Below, piece by piece: positions 46,266-55,099 of a DNA stretch of 64,000 bases. A program made the translations under genes and the position numbers. The stretch covers positions 62,001 through 126,000 of the forward strand of contig CALSQY010000001.1 in NCBI GenBank assembly GCA_943788615.1, given 5' to 3'. The DNA is from UBA4465 sp002292365 (GTDB taxonomy: Bacteria > Bacteroidota > Bacteroidia > Cytophagales > Cyclobacteriaceae). Every line of letters starts with the position of its first letter. Within the stretch, counting starts at the first letter, position 1. A model generated the notes under the pieces. That model made no database searches. It had not been told where the DNA came from and was given only the letters and a program-made list of their open reading frames with translations.

Positions 46266-47542
46266 TAATCAATCCAATATTAATGGTTTGTATCTGTTTG
46301 ATTTTTTCTGGATTCTTTTCTGGTATGGAAATCGCATATATCTCAGCAGATAAATTAAGAATTGAGATGCTCTCCCAAAAGAAAGGATTGATGGCTTCTT
46401 CTTTAGCCTATTTTCAAAGGCATCGTGCCCGTTTTTTATCCACTACTTTGGTCGGTAATAATTTAGCGTTAGTCTTGTACGGTATCCTTATGGCAAATCT
46501 GTTAGAGCCTAGAATTCTCAACATCCTTCCCCATTGGATAGATAGCCCGATTATTGCCTTAGTCATCCAAACTTTAATCGCAACATTTATTGTATTAATC
46601 ACCGCCGAATTCCTCCCTAAGAGTCTTTTTTTATTAAATCCAGACACCTCACTTCGAATTTTTTCTCTCCCTATGATGGGACTTTTCGTACTCATGTCTC
46701 CATTGATTTGGATGGTTGAGATCATTTCCAAATTCATTGTTACTCGAATTTTTCAACTTTCCTATGCTGAGAATCAATCCTTATTTGCCCTGACCGATCT
46801 CAACAACTTTATCAAGAAGAATACGGAGCATTCTGAAATCGAAGATCAAGAGATCGATGTGAAGTTTTTTAATAATGCGATCGAATTCAAAGAAATCCAA
46901 GTTCGAGAATGTATGATTCCTAGAATAGAAATTATCGCGGTCGACATTAATGATGATTTACTTAAGCTCAGTGCTGCTTTTATTGACAGTGGCCACTCCA
47001 AAATCATCGTTTACAAAGAAAATATTGATAATGTTATTGGCTATTGTCATTCTTTAGAAATGTTTAAAAAGCCCAAATCAATAAAAGACATATTAACCAC
47101 AATATTGATTATTCCAGAAACCATGCCTGCCAATGAACTTTTGGTTAAACTCATTGCTGACCAAAAGAGCCTGGCACTGGTAGTAGATGAATTTGGAGGT
47201 ACCGCAGGTTTGGTGAGTATAGAAGATGTCATGGAGGAGATCTTTGGTGAGATAAGGGATGAGCATGACGATGAGTTTTTAATTGAACAAAAAATCGCAG
47301 AAAACATTTACCTGCTAAGTGCTCGGCACGAAATCGACGCCCTCAATGAAAAATATAATTGGTCGTTGCCTAAAGGCGATTATGATACCTTAGGGGGGCT
47401 TATTTTAGCTAAAAATGAAGATATCCCTACGATCCAAGATGAGATTGGTATCGACCATTTCCTTTTTCAAATAATCAACATGGAGGACAATCGAATCGAT
47501 CAAGTTAGGCTCACAATACAAAATTATAAGGACCCATTGTAA
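46262..47542 (+). CDS. CNNM/CBS-domain transporter-like protein (hemolysin C/CorC family)
   Basis: Inner-membrane protein of the CNNM/CorC group, linked to Mg2+ or Co2+ efflux. The N-terminal CNNM membrane domain (1-~180, FSGFFSGMEIAYISAD) is followed by two CBS domains (~195-320, VRECMIPRIEIIAVD and LALVVDEFGGTAGLVSIEDV) and a C-terminal CorC/HlyC domain. The length of 426 is normal. It is a paralogue of GldE at 57.8 kb. Located between lptC and the PPIase gene. Confidence 0.9.
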   Translation: MIINPILMVCICLIFSGFFSGMEIAYISADKLRIEMLSQKKGLMASSLAYFQRHRARFLSTTLVGNNLALVLYGILMANLLEPRILNILPHWIDSPIIALVIQTLIATFIVLITAEFLPKSLFLLNPDTSLRIFSLPMMGLFVLMSPLIWMVEIISKFIVTRIFQLSYAENQSLFALTDLNNFIKKNTEHSEIEDQEIDVKFFNNAIEFKEIQVRECMIPRIEIIAVDINDDLLKLSAAFIDSGHSKIIVYKENIDNVIGYCHSLEMFKKPKSIKDILTTILIIPETMPANELLVKLIADQKSLALVVDEFGGTAGLVSIEDVMEEIFGEIRDEHDDEFLIEQKIAENIYLLSARHEIDALNEKYNWSLPKGDYDTLGGLILAKNEDIPTIQDEIGIDHFLFQIINMEDNRIDQVRLTIQNYKDPL

Positions 47543-47582
47543 ATCAATGGTTTAGATCATTTTTATATTCCATTCAAAACGC

Positions 47583-47590
47583 TATTTTTG
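47583..47590 (+). promoter_or_regulatory. -7 promoter element for the PPIase gene
   Basis: TATTTTTG matches TAnnTTTG, 27 bases before the ATG at 47618. If active, the in-frame TTG at 47588 cannot be the start, which supports ATG 47618. Confidence 0.45.
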
Positions 47591-47617
47591 CGTTCCTTAT
47601 TTAAAACATATAATAAT

Positions 47618-49741
47618 ATGGCGTTGATTAACACACTTAGGCAAAAAGCTGGTAAAATCGTTGTTGGTTTTGTTGCCTTTTCTATGTTCTCATTCATTCT
47701 TACGGATTTATTTCAAGGAAATTCTTTTTTTAACGGGGGGTCTAACGAGATCGGTGAAATCAATTCTAACACCATTAGTTATCCCCAGTTTCAACAAAAA
47801 GTTGACGAACTCTCTCAAAATTTTCAACTAAATACAGGTAGAAGTCCATTAGCGGAAGATTTGGAACAAATCAGAGAGCAGGCATGGCAACAGTTTATTA
47901 TTGAGAATATATTTAACAAGCAGTATGCTGCGCTCGGCTTGGATGTAACCACCCCCGAATTGATAGACATGGTTCAAGGAGTAAATATCCATCCCCAAAT
48001 CAGACAAATATTCGCTGACCCCAATACAGGGGTTTTCGATAAACAAAATATCATTAGCTTTTTACAGCAGCTCAATAATGCCCCACCGCAACAAAGACAG
48101 TCATGGCTCACTTTTGAAGCCTCTCTACCGGCATCTAGGCGGTTAATTAAATACGAAAATTTATTAGCCTTAACTAAGTACGCTAACATTCACGAAGCCA
48201 AAGTAGCTTATAATAAGAATGCAAGTCTGACGGCTGCCTTTTTGTATGTGCCGTTCTTCTCTGTAAACGATTCGCTAGTGACAGTAACGGAATCAGAAAT
48301 TGAATCCTATCTCCGTAAAAATGCAGATCAATACAAAAGAGACGCTTCTAAAGATGCCAAATATGTTATTTTCCCCATCGCTCCATCATCCGAAGATACT
48401 GCTTTTATTAAAGAAGAAATGATGGCCATTAGAGAAACCCTTTTATCTGGACAGAATGATTCTGTTTTTGCCGAAATTAATTCTGATGGAATTACCCCAT
48501 TTGGCACCTATAACCCGAATAACTTACCGTCATGGTTAAATTTAAATCCGGACGCCCTCGAAGTAGGTTATGTGTCTGAGGTCATCCTATCCAAAGACGC
48601 TTATACTGTTTACAAAATAAGTAACATTCAGCAAGGAGATGAATTCTATTTACGTGCAAGTCATATTTTGTTCAAAGCCGAAAATGAAAGTGGCTCAGCT
48701 AAGGCCCAAGCCAAAAAAGAGGCACAGCGTGTCTTATCCGAAATCAAGAAGGGTGCTGGCTTTGCTGAAATGGCTCGTATCTACGGCACTGATGGTACCG
48801 CGTCGAGAGGTGGAGACTTGGGATGGTTTGGTGAAAATTCAGATTTTGATCAAAAATTCAAAGATGCCTCTTTTGCCAAGCGAGGCAAAGGGCTCCTCTC
48901 TAGCATAGTTGAAACGACATTTGGCTACCATATCATTGAGGTCACAGAGGCAAAAACAAATACCATTTACAAAATCGCTCAGATTGAAAAAGAGCTGTTT
49001 TCATCAGATCAAACACTCAACACCATTTATCGCCAAGCAGAATTATTTGCGTCAAAAATCTCAAACGAAAGTACTTTTATCGAAACTGCCACTGAGAAGG
49101 GTTATGAAATTCGTAAGGCCTTGAGGGTAAGTAAGGATGATAAATTCATAGGAGGCCTTGCAGACGCTCGAAATATCGTGTTTTGGTTGTTCAATGAAGC
49201 CTCAGATGGCGAAGTATCCGAAGTTTTTGAACTTGATAACAGATACGTTGTAGCCATCCAAACGGGAGCACAAGAAGAAGGTACTGCCCAAATGGAAGAT
49301 GTAATTAATGAACTGAAAAGAAAAGTATTAGATGATAAAAAGGCTGAGCTGATTATCTCTCGCTTATCAGCATTGACTGGCACCTATGATGAAATGAATA
49401 CCGCCTATGGATCTGGGGGGCGAATTGGAGTAGCTGACCTGAATTTAAGTGCCAATAATATTCCAAATATTGGATTTGCTCCAGAGGCTATTGGTGTTGC
49501 TTTTTCTCTTGAAGAAGGAGAAGCCACCGCCCCTTTTAAGATACAGAATGGGGTAATTATGCTCACGGTCACAACTAAAACCCCGTTAGAAGAACTCAGT
49601 GACTACGACGCCTACAGAAATGTCGTCCTCAATGCACAAACAGAAGTAAGAAGAAGAGAAGATCCTTTTACCTATCAAAACATTTATAATGCACTCATTG
49701 AATCTGTTGAAATAGTAGATAATAGATATAAGTTTTATTGA
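47618..49741 (+). CDS. membrane-anchored SurA/PpiD-like peptidylprolyl isomerase
   Basis: Periplasmic folding factor with parvulin domains. One membrane helix near the N-terminus (IVVGFVAFSMFSFILTDLF) is followed by a SurA-like N-domain (~45-215), a first parvulin domain (~340-450, LRASHILFKAENE, GGDLGWFGE, FGYHIIEVTE) and a second, weaker one. The layout is that of PpiD. The ATG at 47618 is chosen because a promoter element overlaps the upstream TTG. The length of 707 is typical in Bacteroidota. Confidence 0.9.
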   Translation: MALINTLRQKAGKIVVGFVAFSMFSFILTDLFQGNSFFNGGSNEIGEINSNTISYPQFQQKVDELSQNFQLNTGRSPLAEDLEQIREQAWQQFIIENIFNKQYAALGLDVTTPELIDMVQGVNIHPQIRQIFADPNTGVFDKQNIISFLQQLNNAPPQQRQSWLTFEASLPASRRLIKYENLLALTKYANIHEAKVAYNKNASLTAAFLYVPFFSVNDSLVTVTESEIESYLRKNADQYKRDASKDAKYVIFPIAPSSEDTAFIKEEMMAIRETLLSGQNDSVFAEINSDGITPFGTYNPNNLPSWLNLNPDALEVGYVSEVILSKDAYTVYKISNIQQGDEFYLRASHILFKAENESGSAKAQAKKEAQRVLSEIKKGAGFAEMARIYGTDGTASRGGDLGWFGENSDFDQKFKDASFAKRGKGLLSSIVETTFGYHIIEVTEAKTNTIYKIAQIEKELFSSDQTLNTIYRQAELFASKISNESTFIETATEKGYEIRKALRVSKDDKFIGGLADARNIVFWLFNEASDGEVSEVFELDNRYVVAIQTGAQEEGTAQMEDVINELKRKVLDDKKAELIISRLSALTGTYDEMNTAYGSGGRIGVADLNLSANNIPNIGFAPEAIGVAFSLEEGEATAPFKIQNGVIMLTVTTKTPLEELSDYDAYRNVVLNAQTEVRRREDPFTYQNIYNALIESVEIVDNRYKFY

Positions 49742-49798
49742 TCAAAAAAATTATACTCCTAAAGCCTGTCGCATGATAGACTTTCAGTTCTTCATCTA

Positions 49799-50059
49799 AT
49801 GAATTGGGACGTTCAACAATTTAAAGAAAAGCTGGAAGCCAATCATGACTTCCCCTGTAATTATATGTTTAAGTTTATTGTCCCCTTGAACAAGAAAAAA
49901 GCACTGATCGATTTACTTCCAAAAGTGGCGCTCAAAATAAAAACAAGTGCTAACAACAAGTTTATTAGTATCACGCTCAGCGTGGAAATGGAATCGAGTG
50001 ATCGCGTAATTAATATTTATAACCAAGTCTATCAAATAGAAGGCATCATCGCAATATAA
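49799..50059 (+). CDS. DUF493 (YbeD-like) protein
   Basis: 86-residue protein of the DUF493/YbeD family, a ferredoxin-like ACT-type fold of unclear function. Core: FPCNYMFKFIVPLNKK, then SANNKFISITLSVEMESSDRV. The following gene starts 2 bases after its stop, so it is co-transcribed with PCD and rsmI. Confidence 0.88.
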   Translation: MNWDVQQFKEKLEANHDFPCNYMFKFIVPLNKKKALIDLLPKVALKIKTSANNKFISITLSVEMESSDRVINIYNQVYQIEGIIAI

Positions 50060-50061
50060 CT

Positions 50062-50304
50062 ATGTGGAAAGAAGAGCATAAAACCCTCACACGGACTTTT
50101 AAATTCAAAAATTTCAGTAAGGCTTTTTCATTCATGACGCAAGTCGCTATAGAGGCTGAAAAGCTCAATCATCATCCCAACTGGTCCAATGAATACAATG
50201 TGGTCATCATCAATCTTTCTACACATGATGCGGGTAATATCATCACTAACAAAGATCGAGAATTGGCACAAGCCATAGATGACCTTTTAGAAGATGCTGG
50301 ATAA
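50062..50304 (+). CDS. pterin-4a-carbinolamine dehydratase-like protein
   Basis: Dehydratase that recycles 4a-hydroxy-tetrahydropterin. The 80-residue protein keeps the active-site run EAEKLNHHPNWSNEYNVV with two His, followed by LSTHDAGNIITNKD. It lacks the N-terminal extension of ~95-residue forms but is complete for the core fold. It overlaps rsmI by 11 bases. No pterin-dependent hydroxylase is in the window, so its substrate source is unknown. Confidence 0.9.
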   Translation: MWKEEHKTLTRTFKFKNFSKAFSFMTQVAIEAEKLNHHPNWSNEYNVVIINLSTHDAGNIITNKDRELAQAIDDLLEDAG

Positions 50305-50980
50305 TACCGCCCTTTTTTTGGTCCCCACCCCTATCGGAAATCTTGCGGATATGACCTTTAGAGCCATTGACGTACTGAAATCTGTAGACCTCATACTGGC
50401 CGAGGATAGGCGTACCAGCGGGGTTTTGCTTAAACACTATGAGATTCATACCCCCATGAAAAGTTTTCATGCGCACAACGAACATCAACAAACCGAGGTC
50501 ATGATCAAAAAATTAGAGGACGGTATCAAAATCGCTCTTATTTCTGACGCTGGAAGTCCCGGTATTTCGGATCCGGGCTATCTATTGGCTAAAGCGGCAC
50601 TTGCTGCTCAACTTCAAATAGAGGCCTTACCAGGTCCAACCGCCCTCATTCCAGCAATAATTAAATCTGGATTTCCCAATAATCGATTTGTTTTTGAAGG
50701 CTTTCTCCCTCACAAGAAAGGACGTACCTCCAGGATTCATTCATTAAAAAATGAAGAAAGGACACTGATCTTTTATGAATCCCCCCATCGGATACTAAAA
50801 ACATTAATGCAATTTGAAGCAGCTTATGGGAAGGATCGAAAAGTATCTGTTTCCAAGGAATTGAGTAAAAAGTTCGAACAAACCATAAATGGTTCCTTAT
50901 CCTCGGTACGTGCCCATTTTGAAAGTCACAAACCCAAAGGAGAATTTGTCATTATTTTATCAGGTAATTCCATGAAATGA
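50294..50980 (+). CDS. rsmI: 16S rRNA 2'-O-ribose C1402 methyltransferase
   Basis: SAM-dependent enzyme that methylates C1402 of 16S rRNA. The N-terminal LVPTPIGNLADMTFRAIDVL (~8-27), AEDRRTSGVLLKHY, SDAGSPGISDPGYLL and the later RFVFEGFLPHKKGRT are family hallmarks. The length of 228 is normal. Its stop overlaps the ATG of the IMPase pseudogene by 4 bases. Confidence 0.95.
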   Translation: MLDNTALFLVPTPIGNLADMTFRAIDVLKSVDLILAEDRRTSGVLLKHYEIHTPMKSFHAHNEHQQTEVMIKKLEDGIKIALISDAGSPGISDPGYLLAKAALAAQLQIEALPGPTALIPAIIKSGFPNNRFVFEGFLPHKKGRTSRIHSLKNEERTLIFYESPHRILKTLMQFEAAYGKDRKVSVSKELSKKFEQTINGSLSSVRAHFESHKPKGEFVIILSGNSMK

Positions 50981-51764
50981 ACTTAGAAAAAATCATTATG
51001 GAGGCCCTTCCAGCTCTTCAAAAAACGGGCACATGGATTCAAAACGAGGCCCAATCTTTTGACCTTAATAAAGTAGTTCTCAAAGGTAAGAATGACCTAG
51101 TTTCCTATGTGGATAAAGAAGCCGAAAAAAAGTTAGTTATTGATTTAAAAAGTATCCTGCCAGAAGCGGGACTTGTCACTGAAGAGGATACTGCTAATGA
51201 TGATCAAAAAAAATTTACCTGGATTGTAGATCCCCTAGATGGCACAACTAATTTCATACATGGGCTGCCCGTATATTCTATCAGCTTTGGGCTCTTACAA
51301 GGCAAAGATATCGTGGGGGGTATTGTTTATGAATTAAACAAAAAGGAGCTCTTTTATGCTTGGAAAGGTGGAGGTACTTTTTTAAACGATAACCCAATCC
51401 GTGTGGCCCCTACCCAAGATTTATCAAATAGCCTATTGGCAACGGGCTTCCCTTATTACCAATTTGATAAATTAGATAACTACTTAGCCATTATCAAAGA
51501 TTTGATGATGCACTCACATAGCTTGAGAAGGCTGGGAAGTGCAGCAGTAGACCTTGCCTATGTAGCCTGCAGCAGGTATGAAGGATTTTTTGAGTACAAC
51601 CTAAACGCTTAGGATATTGCGGCTGGAATACTTTTAGTAAAAGAAGCTGGAGGCAGTGTAACTGATTTCTCTGGAGTAAATAACACGCTATTTGGTCAAG
51701 AACTAGTCGCCGCGGGGGACATACATAATGACCTATTGAAAAGGGTTCAAAAATATTGGTAGTT
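50977..51764 (+). pseudogene. inositol monophosphatase family, nonsense plus frameshift
   Basis: IMPase/SuhB-type Mg-dependent phosphatase. Metal motifs VTEEDTAND (~67-75) and IVDPLDGTTNF (~83-93, D85 and D88) are intact. Translation stops at TAG 51610-51612, exactly where the family has Trp (LNA-W-DIAAGILLVKEAGG). The frame continues after the stop with GILLVKEAGGSVTDFSG, then shifts near 51719-51722 (an extra AC), after which DIHNDLLKRVQKYW completes the C-terminus at 51764. The product as written lacks the last catalytic Asp (in WD). Two lesions make inactivation likely. Confidence 0.87.
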
Positions 51765-51876
51765 ATCTTAGAGGCTCATTCAAGGGTGCCAACCTTTTTT
51801 TAATTATAATAACCCCCATTGATCCAATTTATATTTAATTTTAAGATAATTAAAACAAAAAATCATCCAAGACGCT

Positions 51877-53094
51877 ATGGCTTCAAAGATTCGTGTTTTT
51901 ACCCTTATTTTTAGCCTCTTCAGCTTTCTTGGAGCAGCATTTAAATCGAGTAGTCAAAACCAACCTATAAAGCTTTCTGAGGAGGCACAAATCAGCGTGA
52001 TCACCTTTGGCCCTTACCAAGGTGAACTCTGGTCTGCCTTCGGTCATAATGGCATCAGAGTCTTTGATCCGCTCCTCGACATGGATTGGATGTATGACTG
52101 GGGTCGATTTGATTTTGAACAAACCAATTTTTTTTGGAATTTCGCACGAGGAAAAATGTTGTACAGCATAGGGCGTACCCAAAAATATCCCGATATAAAA
52201 TCCTATTACATCAAACAAAATCGAAGCATCAAAGAACAAGTCCTCAACCTAAGTCATGCTGAAAATCAAGCTTTCTTTAATTATCTAGAGCACAATAATC
52301 TTCCAGAACACAGGACTTATCTTTACAATTATGTCTACGATAATTGTGCTACCAAAATTCGAGACATCATTCAAGAAGTGGTCCCCGCAGCAACCTTCGA
52401 CCTCTCTTTTAAAGTTCCAAAAAAATCGGTGAGAGATCTTATGGATGATTATCTATCTGATCAGCCTTGGGGTGATTTTATTATAGATGTTGCCTTAGCA
52501 CATCCCATTGATAACGAAGCCTCTGCAAATAGCTATCTCTTTTTACCCGACTATGTCCATTTAGCACTCGAAGGAGGAACCATTGAAAATATCGTAGATA
52601 CAATTCCGCTGATCAAGGACTCCACTGCTATCAATGTAATGAAAAATGAAAAACGTCCTCAAAGTACATTTAACCCTTTCAGTACCTTTGTATTGCTCTT
52701 TTTTATTGTTGGATTTATTACCAATAAAAACTTTAAAAATAAGAAACGAACGCATTGGATAGATGTACTATTATTCTCTATGGTTGGTCTCTTTGGCTGG
52801 TGGTTTGTATTCCTTTGGTGTGCAACAAGTCATCTTTCAATGTACAATTGGAATTTATTATGGGCGCTTCCCATTCATCTACCCGTGATTTTTTTTCTGA
52901 ATCAGGCAAAGTGGCGAAGGTCCCTCAGTCGTGCTTACAAGTTCATTGCACTTCTCAATTTGTGCCTGCTCCTTTTTTGGATATTAATCCCGCAACCACT
53001 TCACATGGCCCTCATTCCCTTGATCCTTACCCTAGTACTCAGAAGTTTTTATATCAGTTACGATTTAAATAAAGCCCCTCAAGCATCTGTTTAG
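51877..53094 (+). CDS. DUF4105 (Lnb-like) membrane protein
   Basis: A signal peptide (~1-26) is followed by a ~200-residue periplasmic domain of the DUF4105 family and then about four membrane helices (~265-390). Conserved catalytic-looking residues are His57 in SAFGHNGIRVFD and Cys157 in YDNCATKIRD, a thiol-hydrolase-like pair. The family includes proteins described as lipoprotein N-acyltransferases in Bacteroides (Lnb); whether this one acylates lipoproteins is inferred. The length of 405 is typical. Confidence 0.85.
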   Translation: MASKIRVFTLIFSLFSFLGAAFKSSSQNQPIKLSEEAQISVITFGPYQGELWSAFGHNGIRVFDPLLDMDWMYDWGRFDFEQTNFFWNFARGKMLYSIGRTQKYPDIKSYYIKQNRSIKEQVLNLSHAENQAFFNYLEHNNLPEHRTYLYNYVYDNCATKIRDIIQEVVPAATFDLSFKVPKKSVRDLMDDYLSDQPWGDFIIDVALAHPIDNEASANSYLFLPDYVHLALEGGTIENIVDTIPLIKDSTAINVMKNEKRPQSTFNPFSTFVLLFFIVGFITNKNFKNKKRTHWIDVLLFSMVGLFGWWFVFLWCATSHLSMYNWNLLWALPIHLPVIFFLNQAKWRRSLSRAYKFIALLNLCLLLFWILIPQPLHMALIPLILTLVLRSFYISYDLNKAPQASV

Positions 53095-53185
53095 AAAAGG
53101 ACTTTTACCGCTTAACTCTAGAAAAAGTTGCCTCCTCAAGCAATCTTTACTATTTTAAGGATCAAATAAAATCAGACATCTATTA

Positions 53186-54490
53186 ATGGTATTTATCCCC
53201 ATTATCCTCGGTATTTTTTTACTGCTCTTCTTAATCACCTTTGTTAAGCTTGATACCTTCATTTCATTTATTTTGGTTTGCCTATTTGTCGGAATTGTGG
53301 GCGGATTATCCCTAGAAGAAACGGTCACAACCGTGCAACTAGGGATAGGAAAAACACTCGGCTCTTTGGTCATTATACTTGGTTTTGGAGCCATGCTAGG
53401 TAAGCTCATTGCCGAGAGTGGTGCAGCAGATAAAATCACCCATAAATTAGTTGCAAAATTTGGACTTAAAAACATTCAATTCTCTCTAATTTTAGTAGGA
53501 TTCATCATCGGCATACCCTTGTTCTACACCGTGGGATTTGTCATCTTGGTCCCTTTTGCCATTGCTCTAGCAAGTAAAACAAAATTACCCTTACTCTATT
53601 TAGGCTTACCTATGCTGGCCTCTCTATCGGTTACACACGGCTTTTTGCCTCCACATCCAGCGCCAACTGCCATCGCAGGAATATATGGTGCGGCTTTAGA
53701 TAAAACCATGATTTATGGGGCTATCGTAGGTATTCCAGCCATATTGGCTGCCAAATTTCTTCTGTCTGGGACGATGAATCGGCTTATTCCCAAATTAAAA
53801 CAGGAATTTATCGTATCAGACGTCAGTACTGAATTTAAAACTCCTAATCTCACGATAAGTCTCACCATCTCATTACTCCCCGTAATCCTTATCGCTGGAA
53901 ATTCACTGTACCATTTAATTTTTAATTACAATCCAATAATCAAGGGGCTAGGTAACCCTGCCATTGCAATGCTTTGCTCAGTCCTCGCCGGTATTTATTT
54001 TCTTGGAATCCGTACCGGTCGCAACATGTCAGAGATCATGACAATCTTAAGGGAAGCTGTATCAAGTATTGCTATGGTATTGCTTATCATCGCTGGAGCT
54101 GGTGCCTTCAAGCAAATCATGATTGCTACTGAAATCAGCCTGCAAATAGGCGCTTTTTTCGAATCATTAGGCCTCTCGCCCATCATATTGGCATGGCTCA
54201 TTGCGGCTATCATTCGAATCATTGTAGGTTCCGCTACGGTTGCTGGCTTAACCGCTGCGGGAATTATGTTACCTATGGTGGAAGCTTCAGGTATTGCTCC
54301 TGAGCTCCTGGTTTTAGCTACAGGTGCGGGAAGTATCTTTTTCTCCCATATCAATGATAGTGGTTTTTGGCTTTTTAAAGAATATTTTAATATGAGTATC
54401 GGGGAAACCCTACAATCATGGACCATAATGGAGAGCATCGTTTCTCTTGTTGGATTGATGGGGGTATTGATACTCAATTTGATCGTTTAA
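53186..54490 (+). CDS. GntP-family gluconate/organic-acid permease
   Basis: Inner-membrane H+ symporter of the gluconate permease family with about 12 hydrophobic segments. Family phrases include GKTLGSLVIILGFGAMLGKL, HGFLPPHPAPTAIA (~146-159) and GTGAGS-like ATGAGSIFFSHINDSGFW near the C-terminus. The length of 434 is normal. The DmpA-type peptidase remnant lies convergently just downstream. No gluconate kinase is nearby, so the substrate (gluconate, glycerate or another hydroxy acid) is open. Confidence 0.92.
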   Translation: MVFIPIILGIFLLLFLITFVKLDTFISFILVCLFVGIVGGLSLEETVTTVQLGIGKTLGSLVIILGFGAMLGKLIAESGAADKITHKLVAKFGLKNIQFSLILVGFIIGIPLFYTVGFVILVPFAIALASKTKLPLLYLGLPMLASLSVTHGFLPPHPAPTAIAGIYGAALDKTMIYGAIVGIPAILAAKFLLSGTMNRLIPKLKQEFIVSDVSTEFKTPNLTISLTISLLPVILIAGNSLYHLIFNYNPIIKGLGNPAIAMLCSVLAGIYFLGIRTGRNMSEIMTILREAVSSIAMVLLIIAGAGAFKQIMIATEISLQIGAFFESLGLSPIILAWLIAAIIRIIVGSATVAGLTAAGIMLPMVEASGIAPELLVLATGAGSIFFSHINDSGFWLFKEYFNMSIGETLQSWTIMESIVSLVGLMGVLILNLIV

Positions 54491-55099
54491 TTAACCTAAG
54501 GGAATACAAAATTCGAGCAAATCAACTCGATCCTAACCTACTCCTCCAAATGGTGTCAGCCGACCGGTATTACGTATAGACGATATACTTTCTACCTCCT
54601 CATCAGATCCTTGCTAAAAAATGATCGGCCTACAAAACATCGCCTTCTTTGACATGAAATCCATAAATGTTGTTAATAAAACCATTGTCAGTTTCTGCTA
54701 CGACAGGTTAGATATACAGGATTTCTGTGCACCATAGCAATTGGTTTTTATGTCCCATTTTAATACCGCGTCTCTTACTACTCCAACACTATTGGTGTTA
54801 GTAATCATTATAGGTATTTCCAAAAAACCAAATTCAGTTACCTAAGTAGTGCCAGTCATCTCTCCATTTCCTTTAAGGCTGTACCTTACTTTAAAACCGC
54901 GAACATCTGTAATTGAATTATTTTAGCCGGGGATTCCATCAAAAGGGAGGCCAAGGTCTCGTGCCCTTGGCTTCTGTCCTTAGGAAGAAAGAGTGGTAAG
55001 CAAGGAAAGTAAAAAAATAAATATAGTTTCATATAATTAATGGTTAAATAACTCATACATCAAGGCAAACTCTGAACGCGTTATATCAGATAGGGGGGC
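54491..55099. other. 609-base interval holding only decayed coding sequence
   Basis: Between the GntP permease and recG, no intact gene is present. The DmpA remnant fills most of it, and the 54491-54635 part has fragments of another minus-strand frame. No repeats or mobile-element ends were seen. Confidence 0.7.
54636..55032 (-). pseudogene. decayed DmpA/P1-family aminopeptidase
   Basis: Minus-strand remnant of an S58 (DmpA, P1 family) beta-aminopeptidase. From ATG 55032 a leader-like start is followed, in another frame, by PRARDLGLPFDGIPG, a stop, NNSITDVRGFKV, a large internal deletion, SLKGNGEMTGTT, a TAG where the family has Trp, then FGFLEIPIMITNTNSVGVVRD (two blocks), and after another shift VVAETDNGFINNIYGFHVKEGD. 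The rest of the gene (the catalytic C-terminal half) is gone. The remaining 54491-54635 has a short protein-like frame (SSIRNTGRLTPFGGVG) of unknown origin. Confidence 0.82.

Noticed and set aside
51610..51612. TAG recoding as Trp (also seen in the DmpA remnant)
   Set aside because: TAG is used as a normal stop in intact genes here (for example yifB and rng), and both genes with an internal TAG also carry frameshifts, so decay is simpler.
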